A stretch of 64,000 nucleotides of DNA from Stenotrophomonas maltophilia (GCF_006974125.1 NZ_CP037858.1:310001-374000); one strand, 5' to 3'. Counted from the stretch's first letter, positions 53,115-61,778 are shown. Translations and numbers: made by a program. Notes: generated from the letters alone by a model not told the origin.

Positions 53115-54368
53115 TCAGCCTCCGGGCGACAGGCCATCGGCCAGCGTTCGCCGGTAGGCCAGCCATGCCGGCACCAGCCCGGCCACGGCGCTGATCAGCA
53201 GCACGCCTGCCACCCACGCCAGCTCGCGGCCATCCGGCCAGACATGGGTGATCGACAGCCCGAAGGTGGCCAGCACCCAGCCGCGCCCGGCAATGCTGGC
53301 GACCACCAGCAGCGACAGGGCCAACACGCAGGCCACGGCACTGGTCGCCACCGCCTCCACCACCAGCAGGCCAGCGATGTAACCCGGTCGCGCGCCGGTG
53401 GCACGCAGGATGGCCATCTCGCGCCGCCGCTCCTGCAGGGTCGAGACCAGCAACGCCACCAGCGACACCATGCCCAGCAGCACCACCATCGCGCTGATCA
53501 GCTGCAGGGCGTGCTCGGCGGTGCCCAGCGACTGCCACAGTTGCTGCAGGGTCACGCCGGGCAGGATCGCCAGCATCGCCTCGTCCGGATACTCGTTGAT
53601 CCTGCGCTGTACCGAGAACGTGGCGATGCGCGAGTTCAGGCCGAGCATGAAGGCGGTGATGCTGGTCGGGGTCAGGTCCAGGTGGCGCGCCTGCTCGGCG
53701 CTGACGCTCTGGCTGCGCAGCTGCACGCCCGATCGCCAGTCGACATGGATCGCCTCGATGGCTGGCAGCGAGACCAGCAGCGACGAATCCACCGGCGTGC
53801 CGGTGCGCTGCAGGATGCCGGCAACACGGAACGGCTTGTCGGCATGCGTGGCCAGGGTGACCGCGCCGGTGCCGTGCGCCAGCACGATCTCATCGCCGAG
53901 GCCGACCTTCTGCGCGCGCGCTACCTCCGCGCCGATTACCGCGTCGTACAGATCATCAAAGGGCCGCCCCTGTGCAAAGGCCAGCTCGTGGCCGGAACCA
54001 TAGCGATAGTGTTCAAAGTAGCCGCCCGTGGTACCCACTACACGGTAGCCGCGCCAGGAATCGCCCAGCGACAGTGGCACCGACCACTTCACCTGCGGCA
54101 ATGCGGACAGCTCCTGGTAGGACTGCCAGGACACGTTGTTGGTCGGGTCGCCGATATGGAACACCGAGTACAGCAGCAGGTTCACCGGCCCCGAGCGCGC
54201 GCCGACGATCAGGTCGGTGCCCGATACGGTGCTGGCGAACCCCTCGTGGGCCTGCGTGCGTACACGCTCGACGCCCAGCAGCAGCACCACGCTGAGAGTG
54301 ATGACCAGCACGGTCAGGCCGACACTCAACGCACGGCTGCGCAGGCTGGCCCAGGCAAGCTCAAGCAT
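53115..54368 (-). CDS. MacB/FtsX-type ABC transporter permease
   Basis: This 417-residue inner-membrane permease has the FtsX-family plan: one N-terminal helix (RALSVGLTVLVITLSVVLLLGVE), a periplasmic domain of about 200 residues and three C-terminal helices (MVVLLGMVSLVALLVSTLQERRREMAILRATGARPGYI). Such transporters usually work on periplasmic substrates and do not carry solutes across the membrane. ATG 54368 overlaps the ATPase gene by eight bases. With the ATPase and ZrgA-like protein it matches the Vibrio Zrg zinc-uptake layout, though the mechanism there is unclear. Confidence 0.9.
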   Translation of the reverse strand: MLELAWASLRSRALSVGLTVLVITLSVVLLLGVERVRTQAHEGFASTVSGTDLIVGARSGPVNLLLYSVFHIGDPTNNVSWQSYQELSALPQVKWSVPLSLGDSWRGYRVVGTTGGYFEHYRYGSGHELAFAQGRPFDDLYDAVIGAEVARAQKVGLGDEIVLAHGTGAVTLATHADKPFRVAGILQRTGTPVDSSLLVSLPAIEAIHVDWRSGVQLRSQSVSAEQARHLDLTPTSITAFMLGLNSRIATFSVQRRINEYPDEAMLAILPGVTLQQLWQSLGTAEHALQLISAMVVLLGMVSLVALLVSTLQERRREMAILRATGARPGYIAGLLVVEAVATSAVACVLALSLLVVASIAGRGWVLATFGLSITHVWPDGRELAWVAGVLLISAVAGLVPAWLAYRRTLADGLSPGG

Positions 54369-55056
54369 GGCCGGCACCTGCCTGGTTGATCTCGGACAGT
54401 GAAATGGTGCGGTCGAACAAGGGCTGCAGGCTGTCGTCATGGCTGACCACCAGCACCGTGGTGCCGGCCGCCTCGCACTGCGCGGACATCAGCTTCAGGA
54501 AGGCGGTTGCCGCTTCGCGGTCGAGCGCGGAGGTGGGCTCATCGGCCAGCAGCAATGCCGGACGACCGATCAGGGCGCGTGCTGCAGCCACGCGTTGTTG
54601 CTGGCCAACACTGAGCGCACCCGCGGGCCGCTGCATAAGCTCAGGGTTGAGCTGCAGGGCCTGCAGCAGGCGGGCGATCTCGGCATCCAACGGCCCACTG
54701 ATGCGCGCGCTGCGCAGGCGCGAGAAGCGCAGGCCCAGCGCAATGTTGTCGCGCACGCTGAGGAACGGCAGCAGATTGAACTGCTGGAAAATCACGCCCA
54801 GCTGGTCGGCACGGAAACGATCCCGCGCCGCGCCTCCCATGTCCTGCAGCGCCTGGCCGGCCACCTCGACACGGCCCTTGCCGGGCAGCAGTACGCCCGC
54901 CAGCAGGCCCAGCAAGGTACTTTTGCCGCCACCACTGATTCCGCGCAGCAGCACGCTGCTGCCCTGCTCGATCCACAACCGCGGGATGTCCAGCACCAGC
55001 TGCATGCCGTAGCCGAACTGCACGTCTTCCAGGGCGATCACCGGTGCCGCGCTCAC
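54361..55056 (-). CDS. ABC transporter ATP-binding protein (LolD/MacB type)
   Basis: This 231-residue ATPase has Walker A in GISGGGKSTLLG, Q-loop in IFQQFNLLPFLSV, signature LSVGQQQRVAAARALI and Walker B with the following loop (ALLLADEPTSALDR). All key residues are intact. ATG 55056 overlaps the ZrgA-like gene by four bases and its 3' end overlaps the permease gene, so the three are translationally coupled. It is of the LolD/MacB class that drives periplasmic mechanical work. Confidence 0.93.
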   Translation of the reverse strand: MSAAPVIALEDVQFGYGMQLVLDIPRLWIEQGSSVLLRGISGGGKSTLLGLLAGVLLPGKGRVEVAGQALQDMGGAARDRFRADQLGVIFQQFNLLPFLSVRDNIALGLRFSRLRSARISGPLDAEIARLLQALQLNPELMQRPAGALSVGQQQRVAAARALIGRPALLLADEPTSALDREAATAFLKLMSAQCEAAGTTVLVVSHDDSLQPLFDRTISLSEINQAGAGHA

Positions 55057-55586
55057 GGTGCCAGCACCACGCGCAGGTTGTCGGGCGTCAGCACACTGCG
55101 GTTCTGGCCATTGGCGGTTGCACTGTTGACGATGACTTCGTGCAGGCCCGGGAACAGCACGGGCAGGCGTACGACAATGGCGCGCAGCTCGACCGGTTTG
55201 GCACAGTGGTACTGCAGCGTTGCGCTGAAACCTGCGTGCCGGTGCTGTCCCGGCGGCGGCGCGGCGGCTGTGGCGTCGAAGCCCTCTGCATCGGCTTTAC
55301 TGATGGCCAGACGGCAGTCTGCAGCGGTGGGCAAGGTGACCCAGCTGCCGCCCTTCAGCACTGTGGTAGCCCGTGCCAGCGCGGCCTGCTCGGCTGCATT
55401 GGCCGGCGGTCGCTCGTAATCGAGGATGCCGATGCCGGGGGCCTGAAGGGCGAATTCCAGCGTTTGCTGGTCAAGCGCAACATCGACGGTCGCCTGGCCG
55501 TGCACGTGCGGTGCGTGCTGGCGGATGTCATGGGCCTGCGCGGCGCTGGCAGCCAGCAGCAGGAAAAGAGCAGCAGAAAGCTTCAT
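55053..55586 (-). CDS. zrgA: ZrgA-like zinc uptake protein (DUF2796)
   Basis: This 177-residue periplasmic protein has a signal peptide (LFLLLAASAAQA) and a His-rich mature start (HDIRQHAPHVHGQ), then GQHRHAGF further on, typical zinc-binding composition. DUF2796 was named ZrgA after the Vibrio cholerae zinc-regulated ZrgABCDE uptake system. The gene is first in an operon with an ABC transporter and sits directly behind the Zur box at 55602-55616, both supporting zinc uptake. GGAG precedes ATG 55586. Confidence 0.9.
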   Translation of the reverse strand: MKLSAALFLLLAASAAQAHDIRQHAPHVHGQATVDVALDQQTLEFALQAPGIGILDYERPPANAAEQAALARATTVLKGGSWVTLPTAADCRLAISKADAEGFDATAAAPPPGQHRHAGFSATLQYHCAKPVELRAIVVRLPVLFPGLHEVIVNSATANGQNRSVLTPDNLRVVLAP

Positions 55587-55601
55587 GGGGGAGGCTCCAA
55601 T

Positions 55602-55616
55602 TGTTACTATGTAACA
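55602..55616. promoter_or_regulatory. Zur box between zrgA-like operon and merC-like gene
   Basis: TGTTAC-TAT-GTAACA is a perfect inverted repeat differing at two positions from the Zur consensus core TGTTATAWTATAACA. It lies 16 bases before the zrgA start and two bases before the merC-like start, so Zur would repress both directions when zinc is ample. Confidence 0.75.
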
Positions 55617-55618
55617 TT

Positions 55619-56092
55619 ATGGACCACATCCCCACGACGCCCGCAAGGGCCCTGGCCCAGCCGCCAACTTCGGCACGCTGGCACCCCCGCTTCGATCTTG
55701 CCGGTGCCTGGCTGTCCCTCGCCTGCGCCGTCCATTGCATCGCCCTGCCCCTGCTGCTGGCCTTCGTGCCGGCAGCGATGATGGCGCTGCGCTCGTTCCA
55801 GCACCCCGGCCATGGCGCGATGACGGTGCTGCTGATGATGTCGCGCTGGGAGTGGCTGTTCGCGCTGCTGGCCTCGTCGCTGGCCCTGGCGAGTACCTCG
55901 GCCGGGGTGCACCGGCATGGGCGCTGGCGGCCTGTGCAGCTGGCCTGCGCCGGCGCCATCCTGCTGCTGTCGGCCTCGCTGTATCTGCCGCTGAAGGAAT
56001 CGCTGCTCTGGCATGGCGTGGCGACAGCCAGTGGTGGCGTGCTGCTGGCATGCGCGCACATCGGCAACCGGCGCGCGCTGCGCACCCGGTAA
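55619..56092 (+). CDS. MerC-domain membrane protein
   Basis: This is a 157-residue protein with four membrane helices. The MerC hallmark is AGAWLSLACAVHCIALPLLLAF, where a Cys-x-x-His and flanking residues can bind soft metals; MerC proper carries mercury across the membrane. Here the divergent Zur-controlled zinc operon suggests zinc. ATG 55619 lies only two bases after the Zur box, leaving no room for a ribosome binding site, so translation may be leaderless. No later in-frame start keeps the MerC motif. Confidence 0.8.
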   Translation: MDHIPTTPARALAQPPTSARWHPRFDLAGAWLSLACAVHCIALPLLLAFVPAAMMALRSFQHPGHGAMTVLLMMSRWEWLFALLASSLALASTSAGVHRHGRWRPVQLACAGAILLLSASLYLPLKESLLWHGVATASGGVLLACAHIGNRRALRTR

Positions 56093-56121
56093 CACCTGCC
56101 GCGGGGCGGTTGGCACGCGCC

Positions 56122-56144
56122 ATCCACGCATGGCGTGGATCTAC
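56122..56144. repeat. Short inverted repeat of SMAG type
   Basis: ATCCACGC-ATG-GCGTGGAT followed by CTAC, the same unit as one half of the repeat at 5737-5807. Confidence 0.6.
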
Positions 56145-56167
56145 TGAAACGTTCAACGCAGCCAGTG

Positions 56168-56239
56168 GTAGTGCCGGCCGCTGGCCGGCAGCTCCGGTGA
56201 TCCCGCAGATGGGCAAAGCCGGCCATCGGCCGGCTCTAC
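56168..56239. repeat. SMAG repeat pair
   Basis: GTAG-TGCCGGCC-GCT-GGCCGGCA (56168-56190) faces AGCCGGCC-AT-CGGCCGGCT ending CTAC (to 56239), between the convergent merC-like and lysR genes. Confidence 0.8.
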
Positions 56240-56245
56240 CGATCT

Positions 56246-57148
56246 CTATTCGTCGAACGGTCGCTGCCCCAGCGTCTGCGTCACGTGGTCGACGAAACAG
56301 GTGATGCGCGCGGCCAGCGCGGTGTTGCGGTAGTACACCGCGTTGATCGGCTGCCGCACCTCCTGCGTCTGCCTGGCGAACAGCTGCACCAGATGGCCGT
56401 CACGCCGGTCCTGGCGGGTCAGGAAATCAGACAGGCAGGCGATGCCCAGCCCGGCCACCGCCATCTGCCGCAGTGTCTCGCCACTGGATGAAGCGATGGC
56501 CGGCTCGATCACGAAAGGCCCGCCATCGGTATCGTGCAGCGGCCATTCGTTCAACGAACTGGGCTGGGTGAAGCCCAGCAGGTCATGCTCGCGCAGCTGC
56601 TCCACCCGAGTCGGCGTGCCATGCCGGCGCAGATACTCGGGGCTGGCTACCACGCGGATACGGCTGTGGCCGATCGGTCGCGCATGCAGGGTCGAATCGC
56701 GCAGCACACCGATGCGGAATGCTACGTCGGTGCGCTTCTCGATCAGGTCGGTGATGCCTTCATTGGAATTCAGCTCCAGCTCCACCTGCGGGTAGCGCTC
56801 ACGGAACCCCTCAAGCAGCGGCACGATCACGTGCAGCATGAATGGCGTGGCCGCATCCACGCGCAGGCGCCCGACCGGCTGCAGCCGCCGCGCGGCCATC
56901 TGTTCTTCGGCCTCGTCCACCGTGGCCAGGATCGTGCGCGCGTACTCCAGGAACGCCGCGCCTTCCTCGGTCAGCTCCAGCCGCCGCGTGGTCCGCCGCA
57001 GCAGCGTGGTCTGCAGCTTGTCCTCCAGCCGCGCCAGGGTGCGGCTGGTGGCCGAGATGGTCAGATCCAGCGCCTCGGCCGCCGCCGTGATCGAACCACT
57101 GTCGACCACGGCCACGAAGGCCTTCAGCTCATCCAGGGTGGTTTTCAT
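56246..57148 (-). CDS. LysR family transcriptional regulator
   Basis: This is a 300-residue activator-type regulator. The N-terminal winged helix-turn-helix is typical (FVAVVDSGSITAAAEALDLTISATSRTLARLEDKL), followed by a substrate-binding domain (GRLRVDAATPFMLHVIVPLLEGFRERYPQVELEL). It is divergent from the aldo/keto reductase operon with 118 bases between starts, so it very probably controls that operon and itself. The inducer is unknown. ATG 57148 is well supported. Confidence 0.94.
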   Translation of the reverse strand: MKTTLDELKAFVAVVDSGSITAAAEALDLTISATSRTLARLEDKLQTTLLRRTTRRLELTEEGAAFLEYARTILATVDEAEEQMAARRLQPVGRLRVDAATPFMLHVIVPLLEGFRERYPQVELELNSNEGITDLIEKRTDVAFRIGVLRDSTLHARPIGHSRIRVVASPEYLRRHGTPTRVEQLREHDLLGFTQPSSLNEWPLHDTDGGPFVIEPAIASSSGETLRQMAVAGLGIACLSDFLTRQDRRDGHLVQLFARQTQEVRQPINAVYYRNTALAARITCFVDHVTQTLGQRPFDE

Positions 57149-57266
57149 TTTTTACCTCGGCGCAAAAGCGTTTCCCGTATACACGGCTTAATCAACAAAT
57201 GTAAAGCGCCCACACTTCGCCCTGTCCCGAGCCCACCGGCTCTCAACGAAGTCCCTGGAGTCCATC

Positions 57267-58070
57267 ATGAGCGTTCCTTCCTTTGGCGTCGGCACCTTCC
57301 GCCTGACCGGCCAGACCGTCATCGACTCGGTGCGCAACGCCCTCGAGGTTGGCTACCGTGCAGTCGATACCGCGCAGATCTATGGCAACGAAGCCGAAGT
57401 CGGCCAGGCCATCGCCGAATCCGGCGTCCCGCGCGACCAGCTGTTCCTGACCACCAAGATCTGGGTGGACAACTACGCTGCCGACAAACTGATCCCGAGC
57501 CTGCGCGACAGCCTGGCCAAACTGCGCACCGACTACGTCGACCTGCTGCTGATCCACTGGCCGGCGCCGGGCAATGGCATTGAACTGCGCGAGTACATGA
57601 CCGCGCTGGCCGAAGCCAAGACGCTGGGCCTGACCCGCCAGATCGGTGTGTCCAACTTCAACATCGAGCTGACCCGGCAGGCCATGGAGGTGGTCGGCGC
57701 CGGCGAGATCGTCACCAACCAGATCGAACTGAGCCCCTACCTGCAGAACCCGGCACTGACCGCCTTCCTGCAGGACCAGGGCATCACCGTCACCTCCTAC
57801 ATGACCCTGGCCTACGGCAAGGTGCTGAAGGATCCGGTGCTGGCCGCCATCGCCGACAAGCACCAGGCCACCGTGGCCCAGGTCGCGCTGGCGTGGGCAC
57901 TGCAACTGGGTTACTCGGTCATCCCGTCCTCGACCAAGCGCGAGAACCTGGCCAGCAACCTGCTCGCCCAGGACCTGCACCTGGATGCCGATGACATGGC
58001 CGCGATCGCTGCGCTTGACCGCAACGGCCGCGAAGTCGATCCGCCGGGCCTGGCCCCGGCCTGGGACTGA
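57267..58070 (+). CDS. Aldo/keto reductase (2,5-diketo-D-gluconate reductase B-like)
   Basis: This 267-residue NADPH-dependent reductase is of the DkgB group. The catalytic tetrad is visible: Asp in [13 protein letters not shown] with Tyr, Lys in TTKIWVDNY and His in LLLIHWPAP. The C-terminal NADPH-binding stretch [16 protein letters not shown] is complete. ATG 57267 follows a GGAG. It is first in an operon with a flavin oxidoreductase, a cyclase-like protein and a MoaF-like protein. It may reduce methylglyoxal or other small aldehydes, but the natural substrate is not evident. Confidence 0.94.
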   Translation: MSVPSFGVGTFRLTGQTVIDSVRNALEVGYRAVDTAQIYGNEAEVGQAIAESGVPRDQLFLTTKIWVDNYAADKLIPSLRDSLAKLRTDYVDLLLIHWPAPGNGIELREYMTALAEAKTLGLTRQIGVSNFNIELTRQAMEVVGAGEIVTNQIELSPYLQNPALTAFLQDQGITVTSYMTLAYGKVLKDPVLAAIADKHQATVAQVALAWALQLGYSVIPSSTKRENLASNLLAQDLHLDADDMAAIAALDRNGREVDPPGLAPAWD

Positions 58071-58081
58071 GGAGCCTCGCC

Positions 58082-59056
58082 ATGGGCAATGCGTTGGCGC
58101 GGCTGCACGCCGGTGGTTTCAGCATCGGCATCGAAGCACCGCTGGACAATGACTGGACGCCGCTGGGCGAACAGGCACCACGCGCCGCGCGACGCCTGCC
58201 CGGCGAACCGGACCTGCAGCGCCATGCAGAACTGGCACGGTTGGCCGACCGCCTCGGCTTCCGTGCGCTGTGGGTACGCGACGTGCCGGTGTACGACCCG
58301 GCCTTCGGCGATGCGGCGCAGGTGTTCGAGGTATTCAGTTACCTCGGCTACCTGGCCGGCATCACCGAGGACATCCTGCTGGGCACCGGTGCGGTGGTGC
58401 TGCCGATCCGTGAGCCGTTGCTGACGCTGAAGTCGGCGCGCAGCGTGCAGCACCTCAGCGGCGACCGCCTGTTGCTGGGCGTAGCCAGTGGCGACCGCCC
58501 GGTGGAATACCCGCTGTTCGGCCGCGACTTCGACAGCCGTGGCAGCCGTTTCCGCGAGCAGATCGCATTGCTGCGCGAAGGCGCCACCGCGCACCTGCCG
58601 CAGGGGTTGGACGTGCTGCCCGCGGATGGCCCGGCCTTGCCGCTGTTCGTGGCCGGCCTGGCCCAGCAGCAACCGGCATGGATCGGCCAGCACATGGATG
58701 GCTGCCTGGCCTACCCGGGCACGCCGCAGGACCATGTACAACGCGTGGCGGCCTGGCGCGCCGTGGCCGGCAACAAGCCGTATGCCAGCTTCATCCACCT
58801 GGACCTGGTGGCCGATGCCGATGCCCCCCTGCAGCGCTGGCGCTTCGGCCTGCGCGGCGGCCGCAACGCCCTGCTCGCCGAGCTGCACGCCATGCAGGCG
58901 GCCGGTGTCGACCACATCGGCCTGCAGTTCCGCCGCAACGAACGGTCGCTGGCCGAAACCTTCCACGAAATCGCCGAGTACGTGCTGCCGCACTTCCCGG
59001 CCCATGCCGGCGCCGCCGCGTCGCATGCCCCGATTGCCGCCCCCGCGACGGCCTGA
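58082..59056 (+). CDS. LLM-class flavin-dependent oxidoreductase
   Basis: This 324-residue luciferase-like monooxygenase family protein uses FMN. Family stretches include LARLADRLGFRALWVRDVPVYDPAFGDAAQ, GTGAVVLPIREPLLTLKSARSVQHLSGDRLLLGVASGDRP and RFREQIALLREG. ATG 58082 lies 11 bases after the aldo/keto reductase stop, in the same operon. Likely reactions are oxidation of small organic compounds, but the substrate is unknown. The protein is complete. Confidence 0.92.
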   Translation: MGNALARLHAGGFSIGIEAPLDNDWTPLGEQAPRAARRLPGEPDLQRHAELARLADRLGFRALWVRDVPVYDPAFGDAAQVFEVFSYLGYLAGITEDILLGTGAVVLPIREPLLTLKSARSVQHLSGDRLLLGVASGDRPVEYPLFGRDFDSRGSRFREQIALLREGATAHLPQGLDVLPADGPALPLFVAGLAQQQPAWIGQHMDGCLAYPGTPQDHVQRVAAWRAVAGNKPYASFIHLDLVADADAPLQRWRFGLRGGRNALLAELHAMQAAGVDHIGLQFRRNERSLAETFHEIAEYVLPHFPAHAGAAASHAPIAAPATA

Positions 59057-59075
59057 CAGTTACCGGAGCTTTGCC

Positions 59076-60014
59076 ATGAAAATGAAGACCCTGGCCGCGC
59101 TTGCGCTGGCCACCCTGCCGCTGTCCTTCCAGGCCACCGCCGAGGACTGGTATCCCGCTGCCTACGGTGCCAACGACGAGATCGGCGCGGCCAACCTGCT
59201 CACCGCGGACGTGGTCAAGCACGCGGTATCGCTGGTCAGGACCGGCAAGACCTATCCGCTGGCGGTGCCGGTGGACAAGAACCTGCCCGCGTTCCGTCAC
59301 CGCAGCTTCCGCCTGTACAACGTGCAGGTCGGCCAGCAGGCCGGCAAGTCGCTGGGCCCCAACACGTTCACCTTCAACGATGAACTGGTGAACGCCTGGA
59401 CCGGCGTTGGCACCCAGCTCAACGGCATCGGCCATATCGGCATCGACAACGTCTACTACAACGGCAACAAGGCCGCCGACTTCGTCACCGTGGACGGCGT
59501 ACGCAAGCTCGGCGTCGAGAAGGTGCCGCCGATGGTTACCCGCGGCGTCGTGCTGGACATGACCGCGTACTACGGCAAGGCGATCGTGCCCGGCGGCACC
59601 GAGTTCACCGTGGCCGACATCCAGGCCGTGCTGAAGAAGCAGGGCCTGAGCCTGCGCAAGGGCGACGTGGTGCTGTTCAACACCGGTTGGCTGGAACTGA
59701 TCGGCAAGGACAACACGCAGTTCTTGGAAGTGGAGCCGGGTATCGGCATGGAGGCCGCGAAGTGGCTGGCCGACCAGGGCATCGTCGCCTTCGGTGGCGA
59801 CACCTGGGCCTCGGAGGTCTACCCGAATCCGAACGGTGCCGAGGAGTTCCCGATCAACCAGTACATGCTGGCCAAGCGCGGCATCTACAACCTGGAGCTG
59901 ATCGACAGCCGTGCCCTGGTGCGCGACAAGGCCTGGGAATTCCTGTTCGTGCTCGGCCAGCCGCTGTACGTCGGCTCGACCCAGGTCAACATCAACCCGG
60001 TGGCGATCCGATGA
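59076..60014 (+). CDS. Exported cyclase-family hydrolase
   Basis: This is a 312-residue protein of the kynurenine-formamidase/cyclase family with an N-terminal signal peptide (LAALALATLPLSFQATAE), so it is probably periplasmic. The family's metal site region is present as GVGTQLNGIGHIGID, where a Gln-Leu-Asn variant stands in for the usual Thr-His-x-Asp, so metal binding may be changed. Later stretches (KGDVVLFNTGWLE; GIVAFGGDTWASEVYP) are typical. ATG 59076 (MKMKTL) is preceded by CCGGAG. It overlaps the next gene by four bases. Confidence 0.88.
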   Translation: MKMKTLAALALATLPLSFQATAEDWYPAAYGANDEIGAANLLTADVVKHAVSLVRTGKTYPLAVPVDKNLPAFRHRSFRLYNVQVGQQAGKSLGPNTFTFNDELVNAWTGVGTQLNGIGHIGIDNVYYNGNKAADFVTVDGVRKLGVEKVPPMVTRGVVLDMTAYYGKAIVPGGTEFTVADIQAVLKKQGLSLRKGDVVLFNTGWLELIGKDNTQFLEVEPGIGMEAAKWLADQGIVAFGGDTWASEVYPNPNGAEEFPINQYMLAKRGIYNLELIDSRALVRDKAWEFLFVLGQPLYVGSTQVNINPVAIR

Positions 60015-60334
60015 ACACTGCCCCCGCCTTGCCGTTGTTCGCTGGCCGCCGCTTCCGCGTCAGCTATGACGACCTGGCCGCCGACAACGTCTACAGCGCC
60101 GATGGCCGCCATGTGCAGTACGCCATCGTCTCCGGCGCCTATGCCGGTGCGCAGGGCGAAGCCGCCTGCGAGTGGCAGCAGATCAGCGAAGGGGTCTATG
60201 CCATTTCGTGGCAGGAAGCCGATGGCGCAACGGTCGTGCATGTCGATGACTTCGTCGGCGGGCGTTCGCTGGCCTGGTTCACCGCCACCGATGGCAGTTT
60301 CCATCGCATGCAGGGGCCGTTGGCAGCACTGTGA
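60011..60334 (+). CDS. MoaF-like small barrel protein
   Basis: This 107-residue cytoplasmic protein resembles MoaF domains: FAGRRFRVSYDDLAADNVYSADG followed by ISEGVYAISWQEADGATVVHVDDF and a C-terminal FHRMQGPL. MoaF domains are small lipocalin-like barrels that may bind small ligands; the name derives from a molybdenum-linked operon and does not prove such a role. ATG 60011 overlaps the cyclase gene by four bases and it is the last gene of the LysR-controlled operon. Confidence 0.82.
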   Translation: MNTAPALPLFAGRRFRVSYDDLAADNVYSADGRHVQYAIVSGAYAGAQGEAACEWQQISEGVYAISWQEADGATVVHVDDFVGGRSLAWFTATDGSFHRMQGPLAAL

Positions 60335-60353
60335 TGCCGGCCAGCGGCCGGCA
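60335..60353 (+). repeat. SMAG-type hairpin
   Basis: TGCCGGCC-AGC-GGCCGGCA directly after the MoaF-like stop (TGA), without a GTAG head. Confidence 0.7.
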
Positions 60354-60370
60354 CCACCGGTGAGTGGACG

Positions 60371-60394
60371 GAACATTACAGATCGGTAATGTTC
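60371..60394. promoter_or_regulatory. Candidate CopR operator before copC
   Basis: GAACATTAC-AGATCG-GTAATGTTC is a perfect nine-base inverted repeat 67 bases before copC. Its symmetry and AT-rich arms resemble sites of metal-responsive OmpR-type regulators; the copR gene is in the same operon. Confidence 0.55.
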
Positions 60395-60460
60395 GGGTCA
60401 GGGCAGCGAAAGGCGCTGCCCTCCACCCTGTGGGCCACGTCTTCTACAGGTGTCCCGCGC

Positions 60461-60838
60461 ATGACCCGTTCCCTGCTCCGCTCCGCTTCCCTTGCTCTTC
60501 TCCTGTCCGGCCTCGCGGTTGCGCCGCTGGCCCTGGCCCATCCCAGCCTGGTGCGTTCGACGCCGGCCGCCGACGCCACCATAGCTCCGGCGACCGAGAT
60601 CACGCTGCAGTTCAGTGAGAAGGTGATGCCGCGCGCCACCCGTATCGAACTGAGCATGGACCATGGCCGCATGAAGATGGCCGTGCCCACCGCCGCGCAG
60701 GACCTCTCCGAAGATGGTCACACGCTGCGTGCGCGCTTCGCCAAGCCGCTGCCCGCCGGCAGTTACGCACTGCAATGGCGCGCGGTCGGCCAGGACAGTC
60801 ATCCGATGACCGGCAACTACCGCTTCACCGTGAAGTAA
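60461..60838 (+). CDS. copC: Periplasmic copper-binding protein CopC
   Basis: This 125-residue periplasmic beta-barrel protein has a signal peptide ending ALAHPSLV; mature His1 is the expected N-terminal copper(II) ligand. The family stretches STPAADATIAPATEITLQFSEKV and SSDSHPMTGNYRF-like GQDSHPMTGNYRFTVK carry the further His ligand. The methionine-rich copper(I) site of long CopC forms is reduced. ATG 60461 is chosen because it gives a proper signal peptide. copD follows after ten bases. Confidence 0.93.
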   Translation: MTRSLLRSASLALLLSGLAVAPLALAHPSLVRSTPAADATIAPATEITLQFSEKVMPRATRIELSMDHGRMKMAVPTAAQDLSEDGHTLRARFAKPLPAGSYALQWRAVGQDSHPMTGNYRFTVK

Positions 60839-60848
60839 GGCCGCCGCC

Positions 60849-61733
60849 ATGGCCGAGCTCTCGCCGTATGCGTCGCGGCTGGCGCTGTACCTGGTGCTGA
60901 TGCTGCTGTTCGGGCGGCTGCTGTTCGTCCGCCCCGGACTGCCACGCAGCATCTCGCTGACGCTCGCCGTGGTTGCGCTCATCCTGATCGTCATCGATGC
61001 CGTGAACCGGTTGTCCGGCGTGCTTGGCATCCCGGCAGCCGACATCGACCCAGCAACGGCGCACTGGTTCCTCACCGGCACGCCGGTGGGTAAGGCCGGC
61101 CTGCTGCGCACCGTGGCGGTGCTGGCAATGCTGCCCCTGCTGGCATCCGTTACGCCGCTGCGGGGCCTGCGCCGCCTGGCGCTGCTCGCGTTGTCCGCCA
61201 TCGCCCTGGCCAGCCTGTCCTGGAACGGCCATGCCGCCGCCGGGGATGGCTTCGGTGGCACCTTGCGGCTGGTGGCCGGCATCGTGCACCTGCTGGCCGC
61301 CGGCGCCTGGGTCGGCGCGATCGCCGCCATCCTGCAGTTGGCGGCGCGACCGCAGGGCCTGCGCCTGCGCGAGCGCACCCACGAGCTGTGGCAGGCCGCC
61401 CACGGCTTCGCCCTGCCCGGCACGATCATCGTCGCCACCCTGACGATGACCGGGACCTACACCTATGTCGATCTTGGCGGTTCCGTGCAGACCCTCATCG
61501 GCACCGCGCACGGACGCTGGCTGCTGCTCAAACTCGCCCTGGTCGGTGGCATGCTGGGGCTGGCCGCCCTGCATCGCTGGCGGCTGGTACCGGCGCTGGC
61601 CAGCTCCATCCGCGGCGGCTGGCAACCACGGCCGCTGCGCTCACTGCGCCACAGCCTGGCCTTCGAATCGGTACTGGCCGTGCTGGTGCTGGCCTGCGTG
61701 GCCGTGCTCGGTACGCTGGATCCGCTGACATGA
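60849..61733 (+). CDS. copD: Copper-transport membrane protein CopD
   Basis: This 294-residue inner-membrane protein of the CopD family has about eight helices, and with CopC is thought to move copper into the cytoplasm or inner membrane. Family regions include WNGHAAAGDGFGGTLRLVAGIVHLLAAGAWVGAIAAI, with conserved His residues, and TGTYTYVDLGGSVQTLIGTAHGRWLLLKLALVG. ATG 60849 is ten bases from the copC stop. copR follows after 45 bases, so all four genes are likely one transcript. Confidence 0.93.
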   Translation: MAELSPYASRLALYLVLMLLFGRLLFVRPGLPRSISLTLAVVALILIVIDAVNRLSGVLGIPAADIDPATAHWFLTGTPVGKAGLLRTVAVLAMLPLLASVTPLRGLRRLALLALSAIALASLSWNGHAAAGDGFGGTLRLVAGIVHLLAAGAWVGAIAAILQLAARPQGLRLRERTHELWQAAHGFALPGTIIVATLTMTGTYTYVDLGGSVQTLIGTAHGRWLLLKLALVGGMLGLAALHRWRLVPALASSIRGGWQPRPLRSLRHSLAFESVLAVLVLACVAVLGTLDPLT

Positions 61734-61778
61734 GCCTGCGCAGCCGGCCCACGCGCAAGCTGCGATGATGGGTGCATC

